Positions 23,607 through 35,835 of a stretch of DNA of 64,000 nucleotides are shown in pieces (position 1 is the first letter of the stretch; each line of letters starts with the position of its first letter). The translations under genes were made by a program, and so were the position numbers. The stretch is from Ulota crispa. Its lineage: Eukaryota > Streptophyta > Bryopsida > Orthotrichales > Orthotrichaceae. The DNA lies in assembly GCA_963920765.1 (NCBI GenBank), contig OY987244.1, forward strand, positions 18,952,358 to 19,016,357, written 5' to 3'. Under the pieces are notes generated by a model. It did not search any database. It saw nothing but the letters and a program-made list of their open reading frames with translations, and was not told the DNA's origin.

Positions 23607-25266
23607 AAGTAGTTTGCTCATATTCGGCTTACGCTCTAAAATCTCTCACCTCCCCAAATGTACTTTGTTGGTACATGTTTTATTCATAGCCTTTCAACAA
23701 TGTATAGTGCCCTTGCATATCTTTACGCCCAAAACTCTCCCAACCACACTCCGGAACAAGAAGCCAAAATCTTTGAGGCTCCGTAGACACTCATTTTGCA
23801 TACCCAATCTCTGTTCCAACTATGAAGACACACAAGTATTCGCAATTTGAGAAGGGTATGGTGAATGGAATGTGGCGAAATGGCGCTAAGCATTGAAAAA
23901 TTGTTGAAGAACTAGAGATGCCCAGCGGTCGATGTCAATTGTTATTGCAACTTCTTGCGATTGGAATAATGTTCTTTGCCTTACAACCCCTACCAAGCCA
24001 AGGAAGCTGTCGGAGCGTAGTGTCAAATCCTTGGTCCGTGATACGAAGTGCAATTGAAGAGCTCCACTTGCAAAAATTGCCCAAAATCTTCCTATAAAAC
24101 TAAGCAAAGTGAGTGTGCGCAAGGCGCTTCATGGTGAGAAGATTTTTAGTCGTATTGCTGTGAAGAAGCCATTCCTATTGCCTGCGCATGAAGAGAGACG
24201 TCTCAATTTTGCTAGAGAGTTGAAGAATTGGACGATTGATGAGTGGTCAAACATTATGTGGACTAATGAATCATCCTTCAAAATTGGGCATAACTCCCGC
24301 ACAATCCGGGTATGGCAAACTGCGTACAAAACTTATAATTTTGATTGCCTGGCACTAACTTTCAAGAGTGGAAGGACTTTGGTGATGGTCTGGGGTGCCT
24401 TCTGCGGTAACAGGAAGTTGCAATTGGTCTTCATGCCCAAGGAACGTCGGAAGGCAGTCAATTTTGTGGAGATTGTGTACAAAGGCAAATTATTGCATTT
24501 CCGCAAAGACATTCCTTTTGCAATCTTGATGGAGGACAATGCACCAACTCACAGAAGCAATGCATCAAAAATCTAGAGTGAGCGAAACAACTTGCATAAG
24601 CTAGATGGCCGGCAAATTCACCCAATCTCAGCCCCATTGAGAACCTCTAGTTCATCTTAAAAGATAGGGTTCAACATCAACGAGAGCGACCCAAGAAGGT
24701 TGAGGAAATGATCCAAGCTTTGCAGGAGGAATGGGAAGCAATCCCCATCAACATCCTAGGAAAATTAGTTCTAAGCATGCCAGCACAAATTGCCAAAGTC
24801 GTTGAAGCACGGGGTGGCCATTCTCAATGGTGAAATCTTTGTAGAATTGTTCAAACTGAACCAAATTTTGTGTTCTATGAGTTGTAAGAAAGCTCTTGAG
24901 CAGCGCTACAACTTTTGTTCAGCATGTATAGTGATTGCTTCAGTCTTGGTATGTCTGCAGTCCAGACAATGTGTCTCTTGTTGTTTCCCGAGTCCTCCTA
25001 GTGAGAGTTTGGGCATAAAGATATGCAAGGGCACTGTACATGGGACATACATTTGAGGAGGTGGGCAGTTTTAGAGACCTATGACCTTTCTACTTCAAAA
25101 TTTCATAACCAATTCCACAAAGCTCCATAAAATATGAAAAAAATTGGGATAGATGCCAATTCCTCTTGTCTTTTAAGGAAAATTCACTCAAAATTATTTC
25201 AAGAATTTTCACCTCCCCAAAATCTAGTTTTAGCCTTTAGATGGATGGTTTACAAGCACACTACCT
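23607..25266 (+). mobile_element. Decayed Tc1/mariner-type DNA transposon
   Basis: A 1.66 kb element flanked by TA. The outer inverted ends (AAGTAGTTTGCTCATA / complement of TGTGCTTGT...) match the MITE at 16647-16960, as does an inner inverted pair (CTCTAAAATCTCTCACCTCC). It encloses a transposase reading frame. The ends, TA target and transposase together place it in the Tc1/mariner superfamily. It is the only transposase-bearing element with a recognisable source role in the window. Confidence 0.85.
23990..24836 (+). pseudogene. Tc1/mariner (DD34E) transposase, broken
   Basis: Cut-and-paste transposase of the Tc1 group. The longest intact stretch is 24109-24576. It shows the second helix-turn-helix tail (VSVRKALH), the conserved RLNFARELKNW, a first catalytic block MWTNESSF, the VWGAF block and the second catalytic block MEDNAPTH. 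The third, PNLSPIENL, continues at about 24608-24650 in another frame, followed by a C-terminal EEMIQALQEEW stretch. The second Asp codon (24535) and the Glu codon (24639) are 104 bases apart, which fits DD34E with one base missing. The first catalytic Asp reads Asn, a TAG sits where a Trp is usual after IENL, and a stop interrupts the N-terminal part near 24050. Not functional. Confidence 0.85.
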
Positions 25267-26032
25267 TAGCAACTTGTGCTTGCTGCAGTATGCATTCCCT
25301 ATTATAAATTTATCAATGCAAAGTAAACAAAATTAGTAAGTCTTCAAATTGTATTTATGTCATGATACCATAGAGATTGGAGATGTGATATTACATAGGG
25401 ACATGTGTGATATTACAAAGGTCACTCTAACTAGTAATATGATGTTTCATCAAAGACTAACAATGTGATGTTACAAAGGTGCACATTGATGATCTTATGG
25501 AGGTGCAATTGTGATATTACAGAGGTCACTGTGATTTTAGTAGTATGACTAGTTGTTGGCCCTTGCTTCATTGCACATTCATCATTAGAATTGTTGTGAA
25601 ACCCAAAATTGTCTTCAATGTAACAAATATTTCATATCATTTGGTAATTGCAATAGAAAAGTGAAATCATGAAAGTCCAAAGTTGCTCAAAATCACAAAA
25701 TTTTGAAAAACAATGAAGTGTGAAGCAAAGAGTAGCAATAAAATTGCAACCTCTTTAATATCATTCTATGCACCCTCTCTAATATCACCTCAAACTTCAA
25801 CAACTATCTCCTCATTTTCTATAATATCACAAAGACTAAAGATGTGATGTTACAAATGTCAGATGTGGTATTAAAGTGGTCATTGTGATTTTAGTATTAT
25901 GATGGTCTTATTTTATGTAAAAAGAAGGTAGATACATATGTTAAAAAAAAGAGAAACAAGTAAGTGTATAAAGGATTTCAAATGACCTTTTTTTTGTAGC
26001 TTTTGATGACTTTAATTTATGTAAGGACTAAT
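25267..26032. repeat. Intergenic with recurring GTGATRTTACAAAGG words
   Basis: The word GTGATATTACAAAGG and variants occur at least five times between 25385 and 25870. The complementary word CCTCTNTAATATCA occurs near 25752 and 25772. The arrangement suggests a decayed inverted-repeat element or a locally amplified motif. No gene was seen. Confidence 0.4.
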
Positions 26033-26277
26033 TGAAACCCCTAAAGGATGTTGCTATTTTGTATACAGACTCCTGTGTTGTATACGAATGGGGTGTTTGG
26101 ATAGCACGTGAATCCCATTGGAGCTGTAAATTTCAAGCCAAGTCAGAAACATAATACTAGTCAACTAAGATTTTTTGAGAAATTTTTAACATTTATTGTA
26201 CAAAAATTTCAAGTACTAAATAATTCTCCTACAAATACTTACAACACTTTTGGAAGGCAACATCCTTTAGGGGTTAA
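26033..26277. mobile_element. TTAA-ended MITE (piggyBac-like) with CCCCTAAAGGATGTTGC ends
   Basis: A perfect 17-base inverted repeat marks the two ends. The right end is followed by TTAA; the left flank reads GAAA, probably a mutated TTAA. About 245 bases, non-coding, with an interior different from the other TTAA families. Confidence 0.65.
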
Positions 26278-27722
26278 GTCTCTTGTTTGTGCTAACAGCA
26301 TATATTTTCTTCTAATATAATTTTATCTACATTTAAGTCTATGAGAGAGAACGGTTCAGATTATTGTTGTGATAGGAATGCTTTTTAGATTTAGTTCGAT
26401 TTAATTTCAACAATGATGAAAAATACAAAAGGTCAAGTAGTCCGCATTAGATATAACCTCCTTCTTGAGTGATGGCTTTTACCATTTCATTTTATTTGGT
26501 TTCATCCAAATTTGGGTATACCAAGTTAAAATTAGAACAAAAACTTTAGGCAACTTTTTTTTTATCACCACGTAAGTCATCTTTGGTTTAGCATTAGGTT
26601 TTTTATTTTTTTAACAACATACGTGAGAAATTTGGCCATTGTTGGGTGGATTATTTGGTCCTATAGAATCAAGGGAAAATATCATTATACCCCTCAATTT
26701 TTTCAAAATATCAAATATACCCCTCAAAGATTTGAAATATAAAGATCACTCTTGCCTTTGTGTAGAAAGATCAATTATGCCCTTGGTTATCTTTATTATT
26801 AGTAGTGTGCCCTTGTGTCATTGGTCCAATTTTTACCCCCCATGTCATCTCTTCATGCCACCTATGGTTAAACTTGTATTTTACTTTAGTTAAACTTGTA
26901 CTCTACTTTATTTTTACACAGGACTTGTCTTTGGCCAATCAATAAATTTATATATTATTATTCCTTAAGAAACGTTGAAATTCAATAATTTTTCCCTCGT
27001 AGACCCAAATGTGACAAAATCAAGCGCATGCACCCCTCCTTGCCAAGAGCTTTCCAATGGTACTAAACATGCAATGGGAAGACACATGGTCCGAGAGATC
27101 TCAATGTGACAAACATCCAACATCCATCCAAACTACCTGATTCAAGGTATAGATTGTTAATACCCAAAATTTCTTGGAAAAATATAAAATATGTCCCTCA
27201 ATTATTTTGAAATATCAAATATTCCATTGCATTACGTGAAATATAAAAAACACCCTTGCTTTTGTGTAAGAGTAGTACAAGTTCTATTCTTGGTTGTCTT
27301 TGAGTATATCATAACTACCTTGTTTTTATTATGCCTCTTATTACAAATTTTTGGAAATATTCCCTTTGTCCCTCTAAAAACGTCCAAAAAGTTTCCTTGC
27401 AAGGGATTACCTATGTTTTTAGTCTTTATGCTAGTGACACTTGCATTCTAGAGTCAATATACCATTTATCAAATATATGCAAAATCTTTAGTTTCGATGT
27501 TGTCATTTAGGCACCCAAATTCCATGCTCAAAGTATTATATTTGTACATGTTGGCCATTCCTCATTATTGGTGATTTAAAGATTAATAGCAAAATTGGTA
27601 CCTCATATGGGCAAGGCGAAGCTTGCTAGGAGAAGATTGCTCTCTTAGATCATTGAACATAATAAGCAGTTTTATAGGGACATAGTGAGTAGTAAACCTG
27701 ATCAATATAGAGTTGCATGTTA

Positions 27723-27771
27723 TATATGGAGTGTATTTGGACATTGCATTGGTCCAAATACACTCCATATA
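27723..27771. repeat. Perfect 20-base palindromic hairpin
   Basis: Left arm TATATGGAGTGTATTTGGAC, nine-base loop, and an exactly complementary right arm. It could be a young foldback tip or a hairpin in RNA. It lies at the worn right end of the Stowaway-like copy. Confidence 0.8.
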
Positions 27772-28022
27772 CAACATGGAGCCATATTGATCAAATATGA
27801 GGTACTATATTCAAGTGCAACATAGGGTTGCAGTGGAGAATTTCACATAATTACAGTTTTTTGCAGAGCTAATGCCAAATTGATTATTTTTTTAGAAAAA
27901 ATCAATTCGACATCAGATTTCATAATTAAACAAGATTAGGCACTTTTTGCATTCAATCAAAAAAATTAGTAGAATTAAGTCTTTTTTAAAGCATCTTCCA
28001 CTTTCAAATATTAGCCCTTGGT

Positions 28023-28142
28023 AAGAAATTTGCAATGGATTGAGCTAAGAAACTTGCAATGGATTGAGCTAAGAAACTTGCAATGGATTGGGCTAAGAAA
28101 CTTGCAATGGATTGAGCTAAGAAACTTGCAATGGATTGAGCC
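28023..28142. repeat. Tandem repeat, 5 copies of 24 bases
   Basis: Five near-identical units (AAGAAACTTGCAATGGATTG plus AGCT) with only three or four differences in total. Twenty-four is a multiple of three, but the surrounding frames are closed. Confidence 0.9.
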
Positions 28143-28166
28143 CTCTTCCATTGTTAGTTAAGCTTA

Positions 28167-28240
28167 ATGACTTTTATAATATTCGGCATTTCAATTTTTG
28201 AATATGACTTTTATAATATTCGGCATTTCAATTTTTGAAT
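28167..28240. repeat. Tandem duplication, 2 copies of 37 bases
   Basis: Two identical 37-base units beginning ATGACTTTTATAATATTCGG stand head to tail. The identity points to recent slippage. Confidence 0.9.
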
Positions 28241-28909
28241 TTTTTGACATTGGGCATTTTTGGAGAATAATTTTATAGAGTAATTAGGCAAAATTTTGGA
28301 GAATTAATTTATGCCGAATTTGCTATCAACCTAGAGTAATTGCCAGTAAATGATGTTTGCGTACTGTGAGGTTTTAGGTCCCAGTGGGACAGCGAAGACC
28401 CTCTTAAGAAAGAAGCAAATATAGAGGCTAGGCATGTGGCATACATGTATGATCAATTCTCTGAGCTGAATCGAAGGACCCCAGCCTAGGCTACCAAAAT
28501 TGTGTGCTTGTGTTAGACTTGGTTAGAATATACCAATATGACTCTATACTAAACCCCTCAGCACACTAGTCACTGGAAGTTCAGTAGTAGAGAATCTTCC
28601 CGGATTGAATTAATTAGGCTACGGCATTGCTAATCAATCAATGAATTACAGTAATGTCGAAAAGACCTGATGCAACTAAACAGTGTATCCAGCAATTAAC
28701 AATGAGGATCAGAATCAACAACACACGACAGACGTAGCACAGTCCCGTTATCATGTACACTAATTCACCGGAAGAAATCATCTCAATTCAACTAATATCA
28801 ACAAGATGCTCCCGAAAAGAATAATTATATTTTCCAGGACAACCGTTCATTGATTGTCAAGCTTGAGTACATCAACCTCTGATACAAAGCAAGACCAAAT
28901 CAAATCTGC

Positions 28910-30442
<1,533 letters not shown>

Positions 30443-30900
30443 GCTCGCTCGATCCCCCTCGTGGCAGTCGCGGACGTTGGACGGATGAAACTTTTCCCCC
30501 TTTCTACTGGATGTACGCGTACATCCAGAGTACCAAGACTACGTTCCATTTACATTCCCATCTATCAATGGACACCCCTAAATGCATGAGGCCTTTTTTG
30601 AGCTTATAGGAGTTTGTTCGAGCTTGAACGAAATCCAACATTTTGATAAGTTGTCTGAAGAATTTAAAATTGTAACCGTACAAATCCAAACTACGTATTT
30701 TAGAGATTATTTAGGAAAAGAAAACCCAACAATATCACTTATAGATTGAAAGATTATAATGTTTGGTCATGAGGGTGTTAAAATTGCGGATATGACTTGT
30801 AGTTTTTCAATCCTCTTTTTACATGCTAAATTTATAAATTTGGTCACCAAAAAAATATAAGGTTAAAGAATAGAACATACATAACTCCAGTCACTTAACA
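30443..30900. other. RPL10 upstream region
   Basis: GC-rich to about 30500 (probable promoter of RPL10), then AT-rich spacer with no gene. Confidence 0.4.
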
Positions 30901-31126
30901 GTTTTTCAAAATCTCTCCTAATTTTTATTTAAATGAATTTTTAGTGTAATTTTTTCTCCAAGATCTAGTGTATTTGAGGTTCATTTCCAAAAGCTCTCAA
31001 CACTACAAAACAAGTTTTTCAAAATCTCTCCTAATTTTTATTTAAATGAATTTTTAGTGTAATTTTTTCTCCAAGATCTAGTGTATTTGAGGTTCATTTC
31101 CAAAAGCTCTCAACACTACAAAACAT
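30901..31126. repeat. Tandem duplication, 2 x 113 bases, identical
   Basis: Two head-to-tail copies of a 113-base AT-rich unit beginning GTTTTTCAAAATCTCTCC. I saw no differences between them, so the duplication is recent. It is non-coding. Confidence 0.9.
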
Positions 31127-32895
31127 CAAGATCCTTGTACAAAATCTTGAATAGAAAAATCAAAATCAACTATTTTTCAAAATCATATTTTTGATGCTAA
31201 AACTAGACTTCAAGAAGGACACTGCAAAAATGCAAACTACTAAAAAAAACTTGGTTAAATTTGATGAACTTCAAAATATTGTGGACACCAAAGTTTGGTA
31301 CCTCAGGCATTTATTAGGGGTTAACCATGTTGACAAGAGGTATTTTGGATTCGGTAATGCTAATTTTGCACCCCCCTGTAGTAAGATAAATAGATGTGTA
31401 TGGTGTAGGTTACGGGCTTACCACCACCAAGTATTTTGCTTCTTCCAATGTATGGTAAAGAAAAAAAAGTCTTTGTTTATTTTATACCTGCACAATGTAG
31501 TTGTAGTTACTAAAATATTTAACATTCCTATAGGAATGACATCCCAGAAACATAAAGGTCGTAGTATTATTTTTCGATCTAATAGCCAAAAAAAAGCATT
31601 ATGTAAGGGTGACTTTTTTAAACTTGTGGGAATTTACAATAAATGAAAAAGGCTAATTCACAATAAAAAAATCAAACATAGGTTTCAGAAAAGTCATATT
31701 TTTTACAAGAAAAATTAAACAACACAAATATACTACAAAAAATTAATTTGCCTAACTTATATTTAGTTAGAAGGGTTTGACATTACTATTTAACAAATTA
31801 GTGACAAATGTTTAGAATTTTGGATGAAGTAAGTGAATGTGTCTCTCACGTTTGACCTATCTAATTCATAACTTTCTTAATATCCATCTCATTAATATTT
31901 AAAAACCTACTATTTTAGCATAATTTTATCAACATATATGCCATCAATCAAGGAAAAATCAGAGTTTCCAGTAATAAACATGGATGGTTCATCTTTTGTT
32001 GCATCTTATTAGAAGAGCCCTTTCTATAGAATTCCATACGTGCACTTCATATTGTAGAAAAATCACTACAACCAATGCAACAACAAAGATGTTTTTTATT
32101 ACTTTTTTTCCAATCTAACATGAGCAAAAACAAAAAAAAACCTAAACATCCACTAACTTGCATACTGCAAAAAGCAAGTGAGAGAGAGAGTTTTGAAAAA
32201 CAAGAGTATAGTCCTCCATTTATAAAACAATTGCCTCCACTGCAAGTAGGGAAGGTGTACCAAAGTGAAAAAACTTTGAGTAAGTACTTTATCGATGTAT
32301 AGTGAACAACCTCCTTTCCACCTTGAACATACTAAGCAATGACTCATTTGCTTAACAACTTAGAAGCATGAGTGGCCGTTGACTAGGCACAATACACTTG
32401 TTAGAATGCTCATCTTATTTCAACAATTTCCACCTAGGTATTATTGTAGATTCTTCTTGTTTCTTTCCAGTACCTACACAAAAACTTTGAATTCTTTTTT
32501 GAGACTTTTTACTGGTGATTGAGTGCATGCAGTAGTGACAAAAGTTGGTAGTAGTGACAAAAGTTGGTAGCACACCAAGGGGGAAGGATTGAAAACAACA
32601 TACCACAACTAATCACTACTTTTTGATTATGGCATTCATTGAACATGGTTCCACTAACCAACCATAGTAACTTGTAAAGAGAATGGGCTTTCCTTGAGAG
32701 ATATGAACCACTTACAAGGGTTTGGTCAAATTGATGTGGTCAATCATACAGAACGTGGAGTGTGGAAGTAAATAAGAACCATCCGGTAATGAAAAGTTTT
32801 AACTTTTGAAATGGTACTATTAAAGTCGAACAACATTTTTGAAGCAAAAAGTACAAAAAACTCACTTTTAAAAACATGAACACTATAAGGAAATA
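31127..32895. other. AT-rich intergenic DNA with one solo TTAA-element end
   Basis: A single CCCCTAATAAATGCC-type end adjoins TTAA at 31321-31324, with no opposite end found nearby. A 151-codon frame at 31191-31646 has no recognisable motif and spans this end. A 20-base direct repeat (TAGTGACAAAAGTTGG) occurs at about 32530-32570. No gene is supported. Confidence 0.45.
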
Positions 32896-33457
32896 CTCCC
32901 TCTGTCCCATTATAAAGCTCCAAAAAACTTCTCCACAAGGAATTAACTGGTGACAAATGCATTCTAGAATCAATATATCACCTACCAAATACGTCCAAAA
33001 TCTCAAGTTTTTATGTTGTCATTTAGACACCCAAACTTCATGCCAAAAGTATCAAATTTGTGCATAATTTGTTTAGGTTGCCGGCTCCTCATTATTTTAA
33101 TTTTTGTAATAATAACACATGCATTCTAGAATCAATATACCATCTACCAAGTGTGTGCAAAATCTCCTGCTTTGATGTTGCCATTTGAGCACCCAAAATC
33201 CATACAAATAGTACCATATTTGAACATGTTGCAAGCTCCTCATTATTGATGATTTAAAGATTAGTAGCAACAATGGTACCTCATATGGGCAAGGCCAAGC
33301 TTGTTAGGAAAGGAATGCTCTTTAATTGCTTAACTTGCCCCCATGAGATCATTGGACATGACAAACGCTTTCTCAAGAATTGAAATCAGCAAAAGGGAAC
33401 TTTTTAGTGGGACAAGAACTGTGCCTAATTTGAAGTTTTATATTGGAATAGAGGGAG
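32896..33457. mobile_element. Stowaway-like MITE (CTCCCTCTGTCCC ends)
   Basis: Flanked by TA on both sides. The left end, CTCCCTCTGTCCCATTATAA, fits the Stowaway consensus known from plants, and the right end is its near-complement (TATATTGGAATAGAGGGAG). The 562-base interior contains an internal near-duplication around 32950-33030 and 33120-33200. It is shared with the worn copy at about 27350-27700. It is non-coding. Confidence 0.8.
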
Positions 33458-33463
33458 TAGCAC

Positions 33464-33556
33464 TTTTTTGACTTAGCACTATGACTGTTGTGAGTCATTT
33501 TATGTCCATAATAACTCCAAAATGATTCATGGTAGTCATAGTGCTAAGTCAAAAAA
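33464..33556. repeat. Foldback with perfect 23-base arms
   Basis: Left arm TTTTTTGACTTAGCACTATG(ACT) at 33464-33486 and an exact inverted copy at 33534-33556 around a 47-base loop. It lies seven bases from the Stowaway-like element and could be a tiny MITE. Confidence 0.8.
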
Positions 33557-34526
33557 ACATCTTTTTCTTGTAGTGGAATGACAAATAAAATTACTTGTGG
33601 ATACCATTAAACCATCAGCAAACTACAAGATTACCTTTATTCACTAGAATTGTCATGAAGAAGGATCATCCTCCAGACTTTTTGCACTAGAATTACATTC
33701 AATTTAATAATTGTTTATCATAAGTACTGGTATCTTGTAAGGGTACAATTCACTGAAATTTTAACCATGGGGGTTATCACTAGAAATCACTCATTCCCTG
33801 TGCGCCACCCCCTTTTAATTGTGACTTGAAAAATCATGTAAAAGTTTAAAAACATAAACCAAATAAACCAAAGCTACACAGATAGTACAGTCATGGTTCA
33901 CAGGACTTTGGTGTGGGACTTTGAACAAACATACTCTTGATTCATGCTCGTCATAACGGAACAGACCAGAGTTTGTTGTCAGTTCACCTTGACATAATTG
34001 TTTTATTTAGATTCAAAATAAAACTATTGACATCAACTTCCACCATATTCCTCAACTCACGTCGTATAAGTTGAATTTTCTCATGATTCTGTCATTCATT
34101 TACCACCCTGGACAGTTGCAACTCAACAGTAAAAACGGCAATCTCTGTGAAACTAATGTCCAAAAGAAGGTTACAAACATTTGCACACTTTTAAGACGTT
34201 ATCAGCACATCCTAAAATGGATTCTAAACCAGGTTTGGGTTTGCATCTCCTCACAAAGTCTCACTAACAACAGCCAAGGGATTGTTTATGCGAGACTGTT
34301 GGGCTAACATCTCAACAAATGTCCCTAAAAAACAGAGGAAAATAGTAGTCTAGTGTTTTGTGCAAAGTGTGGAGGAAAACTTAGAAAGCAAAACTTTGGA
34401 CCGTTTGGGCTGGACAACAAACAGAAACTTAAGCCAGGGGACGTTTGTGTACTGACAAACAGGGTCAATACTGACCCACGGCATTGACGCGCGGCAGCGA
34501 GCAGACGTCGGGCAGTGCCGCGAGCG
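33557..34526. other. Intergenic, including the fructokinase 3' side
   Basis: No gene was seen. The last few hundred bases lie downstream of the fructokinase stop and probably include its 3' untranslated region. Confidence 0.45.
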
Positions 34527-35835
34527 TCAAACGGCGGCTATCATGGCGTCAGTGGTGTTGCTGCGGATGAGTGTCCAGACAGAGCTGGTGTCAGGCAAGG
34601 ACGGAATGGCGCCGCGGCCGGTGGTGGTGATCGCTCCGCACGCATTCGCAAATTGCAACGCAGCTCGGAGCGCCGTCTCGTCAGAAAGGAGGCCTTGGTT
34701 CCTCACGAGCTCCTTCAGCAGCCCTGCAACGAAGGCATCGCCTGCGCCTGTTGTGTCGATCGCCTCAACCTTTCTCACCGCAATCGATTACATGCACACA
34801 AGGTCAGGCTTTCAACAAAACCGAAAAGTCACGTGTATAATTACACAAGTGTCAACGATTGCAACCACAAAGGTTTCAAGGCTTCGAACTGGGAAAGCTA
34901 TGGCGGGCTTGAAGATCGATGATACCTTGAAGGACTGGACTCGGCCCTTGAAGGCAGAGGTGTAGTAGCGGCACCCAGCAGGTCCATCCGTAACAAGCAG
35001 GAGCTTGAGATCGCGGTGCCACAACTTGAGCACGACGTCTTCGAGTGTCTCGTCCAATCCGCCAGTGAGGAATCTCACCTCCTCGTCGCTAACCTTGATT
35101 ATATCCGCCTCGTTCCAAATGCTTAGAATCCCCGCACGAGCCGCTTCAGGCGACGGCCACAGAGGCATACGCAAATTCGGGTCATACGACAGCAAGCTCC
35201 CGCTCTCCTTCGCCAGTTTCAGCGCCGCTAAGTGGGTCGACCTGCTCGGCTCGGCGATGAGCGAGATCGAGCCGTAGTGGAAGACGGAGCAGCCACGGAT
35301 TAAGTCTCTGTCTAGCTCGGCTGGGATCATCATCATGTCCGCGCTCGGGTTCCGGAAGAACATGAATTCCCGCTCGCCGTCGCACCGGAGCGTGACGAAC
35401 GCCAGCGCTGTGCGCGCGTTGTCGTCGTGTCTCACCCCGTGCACGTCCACGTGGTTCCTCCTCAACTCCTCCACCAACATGTGCCCAAACTCATCATTGC
35501 CTACCTGCAGGGACGATCGATCTTGTCAGAAAGCAAAGCAAATGATCTAAACTTCAAAAAAGCTACACTCTGAAAACTGATAGCACTAAAAACTTTATAC
35601 AAACACATCCCAATCTTGTGAATTGGTCGAAGTGCTTGTGGATTATCTCCACTGGCTAGCTAGCTACCTTGCCGATGAAGGCTGCCTCCCCGCCCAGCTT
35701 GCAAACGCCCACGGCCACGTTAGCAGGAGCTCCTCCCGCAGCTTTTTCAAATGCGGGTGCGTCCGAGAGCGACACGCCCTGGACTGTGGGCACAAAGTCG
35801 ATCAGGAGCTCGCCGAATGTCACAATGGGCGCCAT
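34527..35835 (-). CDS. Fructokinase, pfkB family (3 exons)
   Basis: Phosphorylates fructose to fructose-6-phosphate with ATP, feeding hexose from sucrose breakdown into glycolysis and starch; probably cytosolic, since no transit peptide is visible. Exons 35835-35668, 35504-34926, 34769-34527 join in frame to 329 residues, the usual size. The start [16 protein letters not shown] is the family's N-terminus. [16 protein letters not shown] (about residues 34-49) is pfkB signature 1, and [12 protein letters not shown] (about 254-265) is signature 2, with the catalytic Asp at about 260. NPSADMM and [13 protein letters not shown] are typical fructokinase blocks. The third exon's acceptor is GAGAAAG|GTTGAG, chosen because it keeps the frame and matches the conserved Val before the TTGAG block. 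Coding DNA is GC-rich compared with its flanks. Confidence 0.95.

Larger units (their letters stand above)
26278..28909. other. Repeat-rich intergenic DNA, no gene seen
   Basis: Holds two diverged copies of a dispersed sequence (about 26660-26830 and 27178-27330) and a worn Stowaway-like copy (about 27350-27700) related to 32896-33457. A perfect hairpin lies at 27723-27771, and two short tandem repeats are listed separately. Open frames here are short and motif-free. Confidence 0.5.

Noticed and set aside
24129-24539. Minus-strand frames opposite the transposase
   Set aside because: Shadows of the plus-strand transposase frame.
28023-28142. Five regular 24-base repeats as a CRISPR array
   Set aside because: Units are head to tail with no unique spacers, and the genome is eukaryotic.
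31191-31646. 151-codon plus-strand frame, one of the longer ones in the spacer
   Set aside because: Contains a transposon end (CCCCTAATAAATGCC type), has spacer-like composition and no domain.
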